From assembly GCA_965223045.1 (NCBI GenBank), contig CBDCVN010000013.1, forward strand, positions 4,216,001 to 4,280,000: 64,000 nucleotides of DNA, written 5' to 3'. Below the pieces are notes generated by a model. That model had not been told where the DNA came from. It saw only the letters and a list, made by a program, of their open reading frames with translations, and ran no database searches. Every line of letters begins with the position of its first letter. Position 1 is the stretch's first letter. Position numbers and translations under genes: made by a program. This document shows positions 1 to 9,416 of this stretch, piece by piece. This stretch comes from CBDCVN01 sp965223045 (GTDB lineage: Bacteria; Deinococcota; Deinococci; Deinococcales; Trueperaceae).

Positions 1-123
1 TACGTATTCTTTGAGTTCTTTTGCTAGCGCTTCTATATCTGCTTCAACTAAGTTGCATTCTGGAGGACTTAAATTTACGGCCTCTTCTAATATTTCATTG
101 TGTGCTTTATAAATGTTTTTCAT
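1..123 (-). CDS. Hypothetical protein, N-terminal part only (runs off the left edge)
   Basis: An open frame starts at ATG 123-121 on the minus strand and stays open for 41 codons to the window edge. It begins MKNIYKAHNEILEEA and is rich in Glu, Ala, Leu and Lys, so it looks like an acidic helical protein. An AAGG lies a few bases before the ATG as a possible ribosome site. I do not recognise a family from 41 residues. It could be the start of a small antitoxin-like protein, but that is a guess. Confidence 0.45.
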   Translation of the reverse strand, partial: MKNIYKAHNEILEEAVNLSPPECNLVEADIEALAKELKEYV

Positions 124-942
124 AGCCTTAATTTATTATTCACACTCGCACTTTTTTCGCACTTCCCCTTACTTAATATGCAACATTGCGCTGTAATATT
201 ACATACCCCTTATTTTTAACTTCACCTATTAAATCTACAAACCCTAAAATATCTGTGCTTTGCCTAACTTCCTCAACATAATTATTTGTCTTCAATAATC
301 TGATTATATGTTTCCTGATCAATTAGTATACAAATTCGTTTACTTTCTCGCTGCTCAAGATCTTGTTTTTCCCTTTGACATTCTCTATTCTTGTGTTGAG
401 GTGTTTCTTGGTCCATATCATGTATAACACCTCATTTTGCTCCCTTTTTTCAATAGCCACAGAATTAGTTAGAATTTGATCACTACATTTAGATGAAAGC
501 CTTATTAAGGCACTATCAAAACAAGGCTTGTTAGCACTTGCTATCGGTGATACTAGGGCGTGTGGACACCTAGAGTGTGAAATCAAAAACGCTACTCTTA
601 AATACCTTGGATAATCCTGATGCTGACGCATAAGCTCCTCTGCAATCTGGTAAAGATTATGTGGTTAACAACTAAAGCTTCTCGCAAATATAGGCTATCC
701 TGCAATTTTTTTTGGAATTCACATTTTCTAACAGATAGCTGTCCTGAGACTGGCTAGTTTGGTTTTGATATCTAATGCGTGCAATTTCTGATTTGTCATA
801 TCCACATGCCCTATTACTACTATTAAAAGTCCAAAAGATTTTGAGTGGAAGGCATTTTAGAGTTTTTGTAGAGAATATAGCACTAATAAAAGCAGAACTT
901 ACAGCTCTAAGCCATCAACTCTGTTAGTATATACCTTCTTGG
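124..942. other. Gene-poor stretch with an IS end remnant
   Basis: No convincing gene here. The one longer open frame (631-323, minus) has a composition unlike the neighbouring proteins and covers an IS-end remnant at 553-660, so I treat it as spurious. The rest, 661-942, shows no repeat, RNA gene or clear promoter that I can support. Confidence 0.5.
553..660 (-). mobile_element. Degenerate right end of an IS5-family element
   Basis: Positions 553-569 (CTAGGGCGTGTGGACAC) match the terminal repeat of the IS5-type element at 15442-17300 except for one base. The resemblance continues inward: both have AAATCAAAAA about 25 bases from the tip, and the minus-strand DNA then resembles the 3' end of that transposase gene, with frame and residues degraded. 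I read it as the right end of a related, decayed copy pointing into the window; the left part is gone or unrecognisable. Confidence 0.5.
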
Positions 943-3900
943 TCAGTTTTCCTCTTTTGGTAATTTCATAGAATCACTTATTTCTAGCTCTATACCTGCT
1001 TCAGAAAAGTGATCCCATATATGGCTCCAAATTTCGTTTCTTATTTCATATCGACGATGATAGTCATCTACATGCCAGCGAGGCCAGTACTCCATAACTA
1101 CTGTGTCTTCCAATTGCTTTTGCCCAACTAGGAGAGTATTTTTTGCTTTCTCTGCCATAATTGAGGGGCATTTTGCTAAAGACTGATTTGCTAAAGAGAT
1201 GATTTTTTGAGGGTCATGATCAGCTGAAACATATATAGAAATGTAATCTTCAGCTATGGAATCTTTGGTGTAGTTAATAATGTTTGATTCAGTAACTTGG
1301 CTATTAGGTATGTTTATATGGTAGTTAAAAGGATCAATAAATCTAGTAGTGCGCCATGTCATACCAATAACCTTTGATACAGGGGAATCACCAACTTGAA
1401 CTACATCCCCTATTTTAAAGGGGCGTTCTATAAAAATCATGATTCCTCCTAATATGTTAGCAAGGGTTTCCCTAGCAGCCATTGCCAAAGCCAACCCACC
1501 TATACCAAGGCCTGCTACAAGTGTCCCTATCTTAAATCCTAGGCTGCTTAAGACTACAAAAAAGGCTGTTGTCCAGATTACTAACTTAAAAAACACTAAT
1601 AGGAAAGAAATACCAAATAGAAGATGTAAATGCTCTTGATTGTTCAGCGATCTGTTTTTTACTACTCGATGCATGAAAAAATTAGCTAGCCATATAATTA
1701 ATCTTGCAGCTAGCAAGATACTTATAACTTTTACCAGATCTCTTGCTACTTTCTGGCGACGAATTTTATAGCGATCTGCTCTTAGTACACCAATTTCACC
1801 TTCTTCAAAGCGTAGTTTTTCCGTAGCTGTTTTAGGTTTTTCCTCTAGCCCAGAATCACTTTCAGCATGACCCAAGAGGTACTCAATCCGGCGTTTAAGG
1901 GTCGCAGATTGAGCATCTAAAGCTCCAAGCTTATCTTGATAATCACCAACTTCTGCATTAATGCCAGAAGGAGTGAGCTTCTGTCCAAAAAGATTAAGCC
2001 ATTTGTCAGTAGCCACAATTTGGACATGCTTTTCAAAAAGAGTTTGTGTTACCTTAGCAATGAAATCTATTTTAGCTTCTTCTGGTATAGGTACTGGGGT
2101 AGCAAGGTGACGTCCAGTTCTTGCCTCATAGTTGCCAAGTAGTTCTTCAGCTTTTTCAGGTACTAGCTGAGCACGAATTTTTAACCATTCGTCATCATTT
2201 TCACTTGCTAACTGGGTCTTTTGGTCTCTAAGCAAAGTTAGTAGTTCAGCAGTAACTACTTTTTCCTCTTCAGCAAGTTCAATTAGGCGTTCAGATGCTT
2301 CTCTTTGTTTTTGTAGGTTTTCTTTCTTGCTCTCTAATAATACCAGCTCTAGGTAATAACTTCCTAAGGTATTACTCAGTTCCTGAGCTTCTTCTGAGGG
2401 AATCCAATTAAGTATTGCATCTATTTGACTGTCTTCTGAGATTAGGTGGCGGATAGCTGTACGTCTTAAGCTTTGTAACTCAGCTTCAGAGTAGTCTTCT
2501 ATCTCTAGTGCAAACTCACCTTCTAAAGAAGTTAAAACTGCCAAGGAATCAAGTCTAGTGCTAAATAACCTTTCTATACTACTTAAGTGCTCCTGTATCT
2601 TTTCTAAGGTTTGGTCTTGCTTAGTTAGTTTTTCAATTTGTTCCTTAATCTCTATCTGATCACGTAAGAATTTATCTAAATCAACCTCAAGTTCATCAAT
2701 AAACGTTCGCTTTAGAACTTTAGTAATCCCACTAGGGATTTCGTTATTGACAAGCTGACCGCGCCCTAAGCGTTTTTTTAACTCTACGGCACTGGTATAA
2801 TGTTGCAGGGCAAGTCCTCTAGTTGTTGAAAGTAAGGCTATATGTTCATCAAATTTTTCACCTAAAGTTCTTAAAGCTTCTAAAAATTCCTTGCGATGTT
2901 TTTGTTGCTCTTCTATAATTCTTACTCGAGTCGACAATAAATTTTGATAACCCTCCACACCATTAAAACCCGCTTGATTTGAAGAGGATAATGTATCTTT
3001 AGTTTCTGAATCAAAACTTTCTTCTTGAGTTAGCAAGTCTAAGGCAGCAAATTCGTAGAGTGTTTCTAGAAATTCTTGCTTTTGGTCAAGATTTTCTTGC
3101 TCGGCTAAGCGAAGTAAGGGATCTCTCAAGATTTCTAACTTTTGTTGTAAACCCTCAATGTTTTCTTGAGCAAGTTGTAACTCTTCAAACTGTCCTAGTA
3201 AAGCCACCTGATTGTTTTCTAATTGCTGAGTACTTTGGCTAAAGTGCTCCAATAATTGTTTTGCTGTAAAACTCTTAAGCTCACTTTCCCATTCTTGGGT
3301 TTGTAAAGCAGTTTCATAAGCTTTTTGTAAAGCCAAGAGTATTTCTTCTGTTTCTTGTTGGGCTTTCCCAGCCACACTTATTTTCTCATCTATTTGGGCA
3401 AGCTGTTCTTTAGCTTGTTCTGTAACAGCAATGGCTTTGGACATAAACTCAGTTGTAGTTTCGCCAGCAGCTACTAAGTTATCTAAATGACTATCTTCTG
3501 ATAAATCATCCTGCTGGGTTTCGCCATTAACAGTAGATTCCCCTAGGATAGTTGCTATTACCTGCATTTTAAAAAGATGCTCAGTTAAGATTCGAGCGTC
3601 CCCCTCAAAAACATTGCCATCTGTAACAAGGTTTTGTAAGGCAACTTTTAGTGTCCTAAGCTTTTGACCGTGTTGGTTGTGATAATCTATTAACTCTTTG
3701 GCTACTTCAATATTTTCCTTAGCTTCTGCATCAGAAGTTACTTGAGGCACTTCTGAGGGTACTAGTTGCTCAAGCTCCTGTTGCAAACTCAAAACTCTGG
3801 CTTGGCTACTGTTAAATTGGCGGTAGGATAAATCAAAGGTGCCTTTTAGCCAAACCCTTTCTTCTTGCCACTGAGAAATTTGGCTAAGGAGTTCTTTTAG

Positions 3901-4740
3901 TGTTTGCTTAGTGTATTCTTGCTCGAGTTGTTGTTTCTGTAGTTGCCGCTCATATGTCTCCTGAATAGAGATGTATTGTGCCTCTGCTTCAATAATGGTG
4001 TTTCTGACATCTTCAATCTCTAAAATAGTTTTATCTAGCTCTCGCTGTGCATTAACAGACTCCCGCTTTAGACTTCTTAGTTTTGCAACAGTGCTTCTTT
4101 CTAGCCTTGTTAAACTTATTTCTTCAAATGAGTGGGGTACTTGCTCGAGAGGCAAAGTCTTGTCATTAACACGCAGAGATATCTCTAGTAGGAATGAATC
4201 CATCTCTTCAACAGCTTTTACAAGACTTTGTGCTGCTAACTCAGCTTGTTGTATATTATCAATGTATTTATCTAGGAACTCTTTCTTAGTAGATACTAAC
4301 TCCAACTTATCATTCAAAGCGTTAAACTTGTCTTGGGCCTGATCTAAAGCCAGTTGAGCAGACTCTGCAGAAGATGTGTCTACCAAGGGATAATCTGGTA
4401 TATCTAAAACCTCTATGTTCTGACGAGTTTCTTCAAGACGGGTTTCGCTGGTTATTAAATTTCTAGTCTGTCTTAAAAATGCATCATTGGCCTGATCTAA
4501 GATAGTTTGAGCTTGTTCTAACAACTCTGAGTTACTTAGAGTATAAAGCTCAGAAAGTATAACCTCAGCTCCTGCTGTTTCAACACTTTCAGATAATGCT
4601 ATTAAAATAATATTTAGTAATAATAGAATTGATATAAGCTTGTTAGCATTGAGGAAAGGTCCTCCACAAATAGTACTACAGAGGGGTTTCATAAAAACAT
4701 TATAACTCTTTGCTTTAGAGGGTGTTTGGAAATGGCTCAT
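943..4740 (-). CDS. Very large MscS-family mechanosensitive channel with long coiled-coil N-terminal region
   Basis: A 1265-residue protein. A hydrophobic segment at about residues 33-50 is a signal peptide or membrane anchor. Residues ~60-1030 are Glu/Gln/Leu-rich heptad-like sequence, predicted to be a long periplasmic coiled coil. Two membrane segments at ~1050-1125 lead into the pore-lining helix GGLALAMAARETLANILGG, followed by IERPFKIGDVVQVG, the MscS signature. A cytoplasmic alpha/beta domain ends in GIELEISDSMKLP. Family knowledge: MscS/MscK channels open under membrane tension to release solutes on osmotic downshift. MscK itself is about 1100 residues, so this is at the large end. 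A second Met at residue 17 is an alternative start. No operon partner lies nearby. Confidence 0.9.
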   Translation of the reverse strand: MSHFQTPSKAKSYNVFMKPLCSTICGGPFLNANKLISILLLLNIILIALSESVETAGAEVILSELYTLSNSELLEQAQTILDQANDAFLRQTRNLITSETRLEETRQNIEVLDIPDYPLVDTSSAESAQLALDQAQDKFNALNDKLELVSTKKEFLDKYIDNIQQAELAAQSLVKAVEEMDSFLLEISLRVNDKTLPLEQVPHSFEEISLTRLERSTVAKLRSLKRESVNAQRELDKTILEIEDVRNTIIEAEAQYISIQETYERQLQKQQLEQEYTKQTLKELLSQISQWQEERVWLKGTFDLSYRQFNSSQARVLSLQQELEQLVPSEVPQVTSDAEAKENIEVAKELIDYHNQHGQKLRTLKVALQNLVTDGNVFEGDARILTEHLFKMQVIATILGESTVNGETQQDDLSEDSHLDNLVAAGETTTEFMSKAIAVTEQAKEQLAQIDEKISVAGKAQQETEEILLALQKAYETALQTQEWESELKSFTAKQLLEHFSQSTQQLENNQVALLGQFEELQLAQENIEGLQQKLEILRDPLLRLAEQENLDQKQEFLETLYEFAALDLLTQEESFDSETKDTLSSSNQAGFNGVEGYQNLLSTRVRIIEEQQKHRKEFLEALRTLGEKFDEHIALLSTTRGLALQHYTSAVELKKRLGRGQLVNNEIPSGITKVLKRTFIDELEVDLDKFLRDQIEIKEQIEKLTKQDQTLEKIQEHLSSIERLFSTRLDSLAVLTSLEGEFALEIEDYSEAELQSLRRTAIRHLISEDSQIDAILNWIPSEEAQELSNTLGSYYLELVLLESKKENLQKQREASERLIELAEEEKVVTAELLTLLRDQKTQLASENDDEWLKIRAQLVPEKAEELLGNYEARTGRHLATPVPIPEEAKIDFIAKVTQTLFEKHVQIVATDKWLNLFGQKLTPSGINAEVGDYQDKLGALDAQSATLKRRIEYLLGHAESDSGLEEKPKTATEKLRFEEGEIGVLRADRYKIRRQKVARDLVKVISILLAARLIIWLANFFMHRVVKNRSLNNQEHLHLLFGISFLLVFFKLVIWTTAFFVVLSSLGFKIGTLVAGLGIGGLALAMAARETLANILGGIMIFIERPFKIGDVVQVGDSPVSKVIGMTWRTTRFIDPFNYHINIPNSQVTESNIINYTKDSIAEDYISIYVSADHDPQKIISLANQSLAKCPSIMAEKAKNTLLVGQKQLEDTVVMEYWPRWHVDDYHRRYEIRNEIWSHIWDHFSEAGIELEISDSMKLPKEEN

Positions 4741-4966
4741 GATGGATTCCTGGGGCTTAGTTTACAAAAATATACGCTTAGCTCCCTGTTGAACAAGGAT
4801 ATTCTCAAGTTAGCCTTAAATTTCATCTGATCAATGTTTTAAGTGTACTGTACAAAGTTATTGCAAATATTGAAAATTCAGGCCCTTAAAACACATCAAA
4901 AGCCTATTCCTAAGCAGAGTTCAGGGAGCAAGGTAAGGGAAGGGCACTTGTCATTAAAGCAGTGTT

Positions 4967-4987
4967 GTAGGGGTTCTGAACCCCTAC
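4967..4987. repeat. Perfect 10-bp inverted repeat with 1-nt loop
   Basis: GTAGGGGTTC and GAACCCCTAC flank a single T. A degraded version lies near 63615-63645 (TAGGGGCTCAA ... TTGAACCCTTA), so this is probably a dispersed intergenic repeat and not a terminator; no T-run follows it. Confidence 0.65.
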
Positions 4988-5057
4988 GATCGATACTTAT
5001 AAATAAGTTCTGTGACTAAATGCTGGGGGCTTGGTAACACATTTGGGGTCATTTGCA

Positions 5058-5072
5058 GGACGCAGAGCGTCC
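5058..5072. repeat. Small hairpin GGACGC-AGA-GCGTCC
   Basis: Perfect 6-bp stem around an AGA loop. A related shape (CCAAGC-AGA-GCTT) follows at 5083-5099 and another weak one at about 4905-4920. The pattern of a variable stem with a fixed AGA centre resembles intergenic repeats seen in several bacterial groups; the function is unknown. Confidence 0.5.
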
Positions 5073-5280
5073 AAGGTATGTATTCCCAAGCAGAGCTTAA
5101 GGTGATCATCCCAGTTGTATAGGACTCTGGTAGCTTTCCTAGTTACTTTTGATGTTGATTTGCTTGACAATTATATACGTGCTGTTTTGCTCGTACACCA
5201 AGGTAATTGTAGCATAGTAAAGTTTTTAGGCAAACTGGCAGTTATAATGTTTTGATGGAAAGTGATTTGAGGAAATTAAT

Positions 5281-6000
5281 ATGCCTGTGATTTTACAAAA
5301 CAAGCCCTTATCAACTATAGTGCCTAATAACAAAGTTCCTATTTTGCAAAATGGTGATAAGCTCAGCCATAATACATTTATGCAACGTTATGAGGCAATG
5401 TCTAGTATAAAAGCTGAACGCATAGAAGGAGCTGTTTATATGGCTTCACCAGTAAGAGCTAATTTACATGGTGATCCCCACAGTCGAGCTATAACTTGGC
5501 TTGGTTACTATAAGGCCTTTACTGTCCATGTTAGTTTATTTGATAACAGCACAGTACACCTTGATATTGATAATGATCCCCAGCCAGACGCAATCTTGAG
5601 CTTTGCAACAGAGGTGGGAGGACAATCTCACATTAATGAAAAAGACTATATAGTGGGTGCACCTGAACTTATAGTGGAAATTGCTGCTAGTACAGCCTCT
5701 TATGACTTGCATGATAAGTTAAATGTTTATAGGCGTAATGGTGTGAAAGAATACCTTGTATGGCGGGTGTATGACAAGGCTTTTGATTGGTTTGTTCTTG
5801 ATAAGGGAGAATATCACCAGCTTTTGCCTAATAGTGAGGGTTTATTACAAAGCACAGTATTTATGGGTTTGTGGCTTGATGTTGAAGCTCTTTTAAGTGG
5901 TAATCTTGCCAAGGTTATTGAAACTGTTAGTGCAGGGGTGCAAAGTTTAGAGCATCAAAGCTTTGTTGCTGGGCTCGAGCAAAAAAATAAAACACTATAA
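5281..6000 (+). CDS. Uma2-family (DUF820) PD-(D/E)XK endonuclease-like protein
   Basis: A 239-residue protein of the Uma2 family, whose fold is a restriction-type PD-(D/E)XK nuclease. The core is visible: PQPDAIL (metal-binding Asp), then PELIVEIAASTAS with the Glu, then HDKLNVYRRNGVKEYLVW with the Lys and the family's typical Y..NGV.EYLVW ending. Family members occur in large numbers in cyanobacteria, Chloroflexota and Deinococcota, often near mobile DNA; their true role is unsettled. A GAGG at 5269-5272 supports the ATG. The ABC exporter gene starts 12 bases downstream, so the two may be cotranscribed, but I see no functional link. Confidence 0.85.
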   Translation: MPVILQNKPLSTIVPNNKVPILQNGDKLSHNTFMQRYEAMSSIKAERIEGAVYMASPVRANLHGDPHSRAITWLGYYKAFTVHVSLFDNSTVHLDIDNDPQPDAILSFATEVGGQSHINEKDYIVGAPELIVEIAASTASYDLHDKLNVYRRNGVKEYLVWRVYDKAFDWFVLDKGEYHQLLPNSEGLLQSTVFMGLWLDVEALLSGNLAKVIETVSAGVQSLEHQSFVAGLEQKNKTL

Positions 6001-6012
6001 AACCCGCGAATA

Positions 6013-7953
6013 ATGTCTGAAACTAATCATCAATCTAAAAACGCTCTCACTGACATGTCAGACTCTAGTTATGACATTAATGAAGTTAAACATCAGTATA
6101 GGGAATTGCGTCGTAAAAAGCGTAAGAATTTTCGCGATGAAGGAAATTTGGATGAAGATGGCGAAGCTTTTAAAAAAGCTTTTGATAGCCAGATTATGGG
6201 GCGTTTGCTTAAGTATTTACGCCCTTATGTAAAACAAACTCTCTTGGCTATATTATTGCTAGGATTGTACAGTGCTATAGTACCAATTTTCCCCTATCTA
6301 ATGCAGCTCTCAATTGATCGCTACATTAACCCTGCTCTAGAGCCTTTTACTAATACGTCAACTGAAGCAAGGTTTAATGGTCTTGTCTTTTTATTGCTAA
6401 TTTATTTGGTACTTAGAATAGTAAATTTTGCTTTGCGCTATGGTTATACCTATTTAATCTCTTGGTTAGGACAATATGTCATTTATGATATTCGCGAGGA
6501 AATTTTTGCCAAAATTCAAAGACTTCACCTAGGTTTCTTTGACCGCACACCAGTAGGCCGCCTCATGACTCGTATTACTAGTGATACCGAGGCTATTCAA
6601 CGCATGATTTCTGATGGAGTAGTTGGTCTAATTGCTGACATTGGCCTCATGATTGGCATTATGGTGTATATGTTTAACATCAACTGGCAACTTACTCTTG
6701 TTACTTTGGCTGTCATGCCTCTTTTATTTATTACCCTTAACTTCCTACGTTCCCGTTTACGCGATGCCTACCGCGTGGTACGTTTGCGCCTTTCTAAATC
6801 AAATACTTACTTACAAGAAAATCTGACTGGTATGAAAACGGTACAACTTTTTAATCGTGAAACCAGAAACGAGCAAAAATTTGATGAAATAAACCTTGAT
6901 TTACTTGATGCTTACATAGAGCAGGTGCGTTGGTTTAGCCTTTTTTGGCCTACAGTTAGGATGGTTGGTGGACTTGCTACAATTTTTATTCTTTTCTATG
7001 GGGTAAAGGCTTTAGGTGGCGGAGCCAGTGACACCATAACAATTGGTGTTTTAACTTCTTTTTTGTTTTATTCTAGTATGTTTTTTCGTCCTATTCAGGA
7101 TTTGTCTGACAAATACAACATCATGCAAGCAGCTATGGCCTCTTGTGAACGTATCTTTGGATTGTTAGATACCAAAGAGGCTATGGTTAATAAGCCCAAG
7201 CCAACTCAGTTCGAGACCAACTTTCGTGGTGAAGTCACTTTTGAAGATGTGTGGTTTGCTTATGATGGCGAAGATTGGGTACTGCAGGAAGTAAGTTTTA
7301 AAGTAGCTCCCGGTGAGTCAGTAGCTTTTGTAGGGCATACTGGCGCAGGTAAGACTACTGTAATTAGCCTAGTCAGCCGTTTTTATGATGTGCAGCGGGG
7401 CACTGTTAAGATTGATGGTAAAGATGTACGTGATTATGAGCAAGTTAAGCTTCGTAAGCATATAGGTATAGTTTTACAAGACCCTTTCTTATTTAGTGGC
7501 ACTATTAGAAGTAACATTACTTTAAATGATGACTCTATAGATTTGGATAGGATTATTGAAGCAGCTAAATTTGTAAATGCCCATGAATTTATTAGTCGTT
7601 TGCCTAATGGTTATGATACTGAGGTGCTCGAGCGCGGTGCAGGTTTCTCGACAGGACAAAAACAACTTATAGCTTTTGCCAGAGCCCTAGTGCAAAACCC
7701 TGATATTCTTTTGGTTTTAGACGAAGCAACGGCAAACATAGACACCGAGACTGAAGATCTTATACAAGATGCTCTTAAGAAACTTATGCAAGGCCGTACC
7801 AGCATTGTAATTGCTCATAGACTCTCTACTATTCAAGGTGTAGATAGGATTATGGTTATGCGTAAAGGTAGATTAATTGAAAGAGGCAATCACTTTGAGC
7901 TTCTAAAGCAAGATGGTTACTATCGTAAGCTTTATGAGCTTCAGTACCAGTAG
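6013..7953 (+). CDS. ABC-type multidrug/lipid exporter half-transporter (MsbA/LmrA-like)
   Basis: A 646-residue fused membrane-ATPase exporter. A charged cytoplasmic N-terminus of about 65 residues precedes six membrane helices (about residues 75-345). The nucleotide-binding domain has Walker A GHTGAGKTT, a signature read as FSTGQKQ, Walker B ILLVLDEATA and the switch IVIAHRLST. Family knowledge: such half-transporters dimerise and export drugs, lipids or peptides; the substrate cannot be told. The signature starts FSTGQ where LSGGQ is common, a tolerated variant in this class. No clear ribosome site precedes the ATG, and with only 12 bases from the uma2 stop, translational coupling is likely. 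Confidence 0.93.
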   Translation: MSETNHQSKNALTDMSDSSYDINEVKHQYRELRRKKRKNFRDEGNLDEDGEAFKKAFDSQIMGRLLKYLRPYVKQTLLAILLLGLYSAIVPIFPYLMQLSIDRYINPALEPFTNTSTEARFNGLVFLLLIYLVLRIVNFALRYGYTYLISWLGQYVIYDIREEIFAKIQRLHLGFFDRTPVGRLMTRITSDTEAIQRMISDGVVGLIADIGLMIGIMVYMFNINWQLTLVTLAVMPLLFITLNFLRSRLRDAYRVVRLRLSKSNTYLQENLTGMKTVQLFNRETRNEQKFDEINLDLLDAYIEQVRWFSLFWPTVRMVGGLATIFILFYGVKALGGGASDTITIGVLTSFLFYSSMFFRPIQDLSDKYNIMQAAMASCERIFGLLDTKEAMVNKPKPTQFETNFRGEVTFEDVWFAYDGEDWVLQEVSFKVAPGESVAFVGHTGAGKTTVISLVSRFYDVQRGTVKIDGKDVRDYEQVKLRKHIGIVLQDPFLFSGTIRSNITLNDDSIDLDRIIEAAKFVNAHEFISRLPNGYDTEVLERGAGFSTGQKQLIAFARALVQNPDILLVLDEATANIDTETEDLIQDALKKLMQGRTSIVIAHRLSTIQGVDRIMVMRKGRLIERGNHFELLKQDGYYRKLYELQYQ

Positions 7954-8461
7954 GGGCATACAAGTCAAAATAAAATTACCACACTGCTACATTATCATTA
8001 CCTAATCTTCTATTCTAATAAGGGTAAGGCTAAGTTAAAATTTCTACTTTAGTGTTTTTGAGACTGAAAGGATGTCTAGTAAATTAGAGTGCAGGGCAGG
8101 TTATCTAGACACCTATAACTGTCACTTTCAAAAATGATTGTGATGCAGAAAACCCTATCCCTATGACTTTATAAGAATAATGTAAGGGTAAGCCGATTAT
8201 TATATTTACTAATCCCTATTATTTTCATGGGGATATTATAGAGTAAGATTAGGCAACTTACCATTCTACAACGTACTATTCTACTCGGAAGTTTATAATG
8301 AAGAACTTGAAAACAATTAGTCCTAAACATGCCCAAACAAGATTTTAGGTGTGCTACACACTATATCCAAGCTTTTTTGTTTTATTGGTGGGTTATTTAA
8401 TGATCAAGTAGCAAATTATACTAAGGTGGATTTTAAAGTCTTAAGTGTATAAGGAGAATAT
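7954..8461. other. Intergenic region, nothing recognised
   Basis: 508 bases between the exporter and the PhnD-like gene. I see no gene, no strong stem followed by T-run and no clear sigma-70 promoter. An AAGGAG at 8450-8455 is the ribosome site of the next gene. Confidence 0.5.
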
Positions 8462-9406
8462 ATGAAAATTTTTGTCCCTTTAATTAGCGTTCTTATTGTC
8501 TCTGGTTTTATATATATTTTTTACTCCTCTAACCAAGATGTAGAAGAAATTCCCATAATACCCCTTACAAACACTTTTCCAGAAGGTCGAATCCTTACTG
8601 TAGGTTCTATAGCAGTAGAAGACGTTCAGGATGAGGTTAATGACTTTTTGCCCTTTACTGAATTTATAGCTGGTAGGCTTAAAGAAAGAGGTGTTGTTGG
8701 TGGGCAAGTAAAAATAGCACGTGATATACCTGAAATGGCAACCTTTTTAGAGCAAGGAGAGGTAGATATTTTTATTGACAGCCCTTTTCCAGCACTTACT
8801 ATGGTCCAGCTAGGGGTGGCAGAGCCTATGTTAAGACGTTGGAAAAAAGGAGTTGCCTCTTACCATACCATCTTCTTTGCTTGTAAAAGCGATGAAATTA
8901 CTACCCTTGATGATTTGAAAGGTAAGATTGTTGCTTTTGACTCTCCTTCATCTACTTCAGGATACTTGCTTCCTAAAGCTATGCTTTTGCAACTAGGATA
9001 TACATTAAAAGAATACAAAAGTGTTTCCCAGAGAGTCTCAGATGAGAATATAGGATATGTTTTTTCTGGGGATGATGTTAACACTATGGCATGGGTATTG
9101 GAAGGGAAAACTCACGTAGCTGCTATAGATAACCATAATTTTTACAAGGAAGCAGGGGAACGTTTAGAGGAGCTTGAAATTTTGGCTAGATCACCAGAGA
9201 TTGCAAGGCATCTAGTAGTTAAAAGCCATAAATTGGATGAAGAGATTGCTAGTGCGATAAAAGAGACTTTGACCCTTTTAGATCAAGATGAGGCTGGAAA
9301 AGTGATGCTTTTTGAGTTCCAAAAAACAGTTAAATTTGATGAAATTCCTGAAGATAGCTTGGAAAAAACTTTAGAGTTAATGCAAATTGTGGAAAGCGAG
9401 CTATAA
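8462..9406 (+). CDS. PhnD-like periplasmic phosphate/phosphonate-type substrate-binding protein
   Basis: A 314-residue protein with an N-terminal membrane segment (about 4-22, ending IFYSSN) that would hold it at the outer face of the membrane. The body matches the PhnD/SsuA-type fold: LTVGSIAVED near the start, DSPFPALTMVQLG, then a STSGYLLPKAMLLQLGY loop, which is the ligand-loop hallmark of PhnD proteins. No ABC permease or ATPase follows. Instead the stop is 10 bases from a membrane GGDEF/EAL protein. Inference: it is a ligand sensor for that enzyme and not part of an importer. The ligand is unknown. Confidence 0.85.
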   Translation: MKIFVPLISVLIVSGFIYIFYSSNQDVEEIPIIPLTNTFPEGRILTVGSIAVEDVQDEVNDFLPFTEFIAGRLKERGVVGGQVKIARDIPEMATFLEQGEVDIFIDSPFPALTMVQLGVAEPMLRRWKKGVASYHTIFFACKSDEITTLDDLKGKIVAFDSPSSTSGYLLPKAMLLQLGYTLKEYKSVSQRVSDENIGYVFSGDDVNTMAWVLEGKTHVAAIDNHNFYKEAGERLEELEILARSPEIARHLVVKSHKLDEEIASAIKETLTLLDQDEAGKVMLFEFQKTVKFDEIPEDSLEKTLELMQIVESEL

Positions 9407-9416
9407 CTGATAAGTT

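Larger units (their letters stand above)
4741..5280. other. Intergenic region with dispersed hairpins, divergent promoters expected
   Basis: This 540-bp gap separates the divergent mscS-like and uma2 genes, so it should carry promoters for both. It contains two perfect hairpins listed separately (4967-4987 and 5058-5072) and two imperfect relatives of the second near 4905-4920 and 5083-5099, each built around a central AGA. A TATAAT at 5243-5248 could serve the plus-strand gene, but its -35 is poor. Confidence 0.5.

Noticed and set aside
323..631. Open frame of 102 codons on the minus strand
   Set aside because: It overlaps an IS5-type end remnant, has no ribosome site and shows no protein-like pattern.
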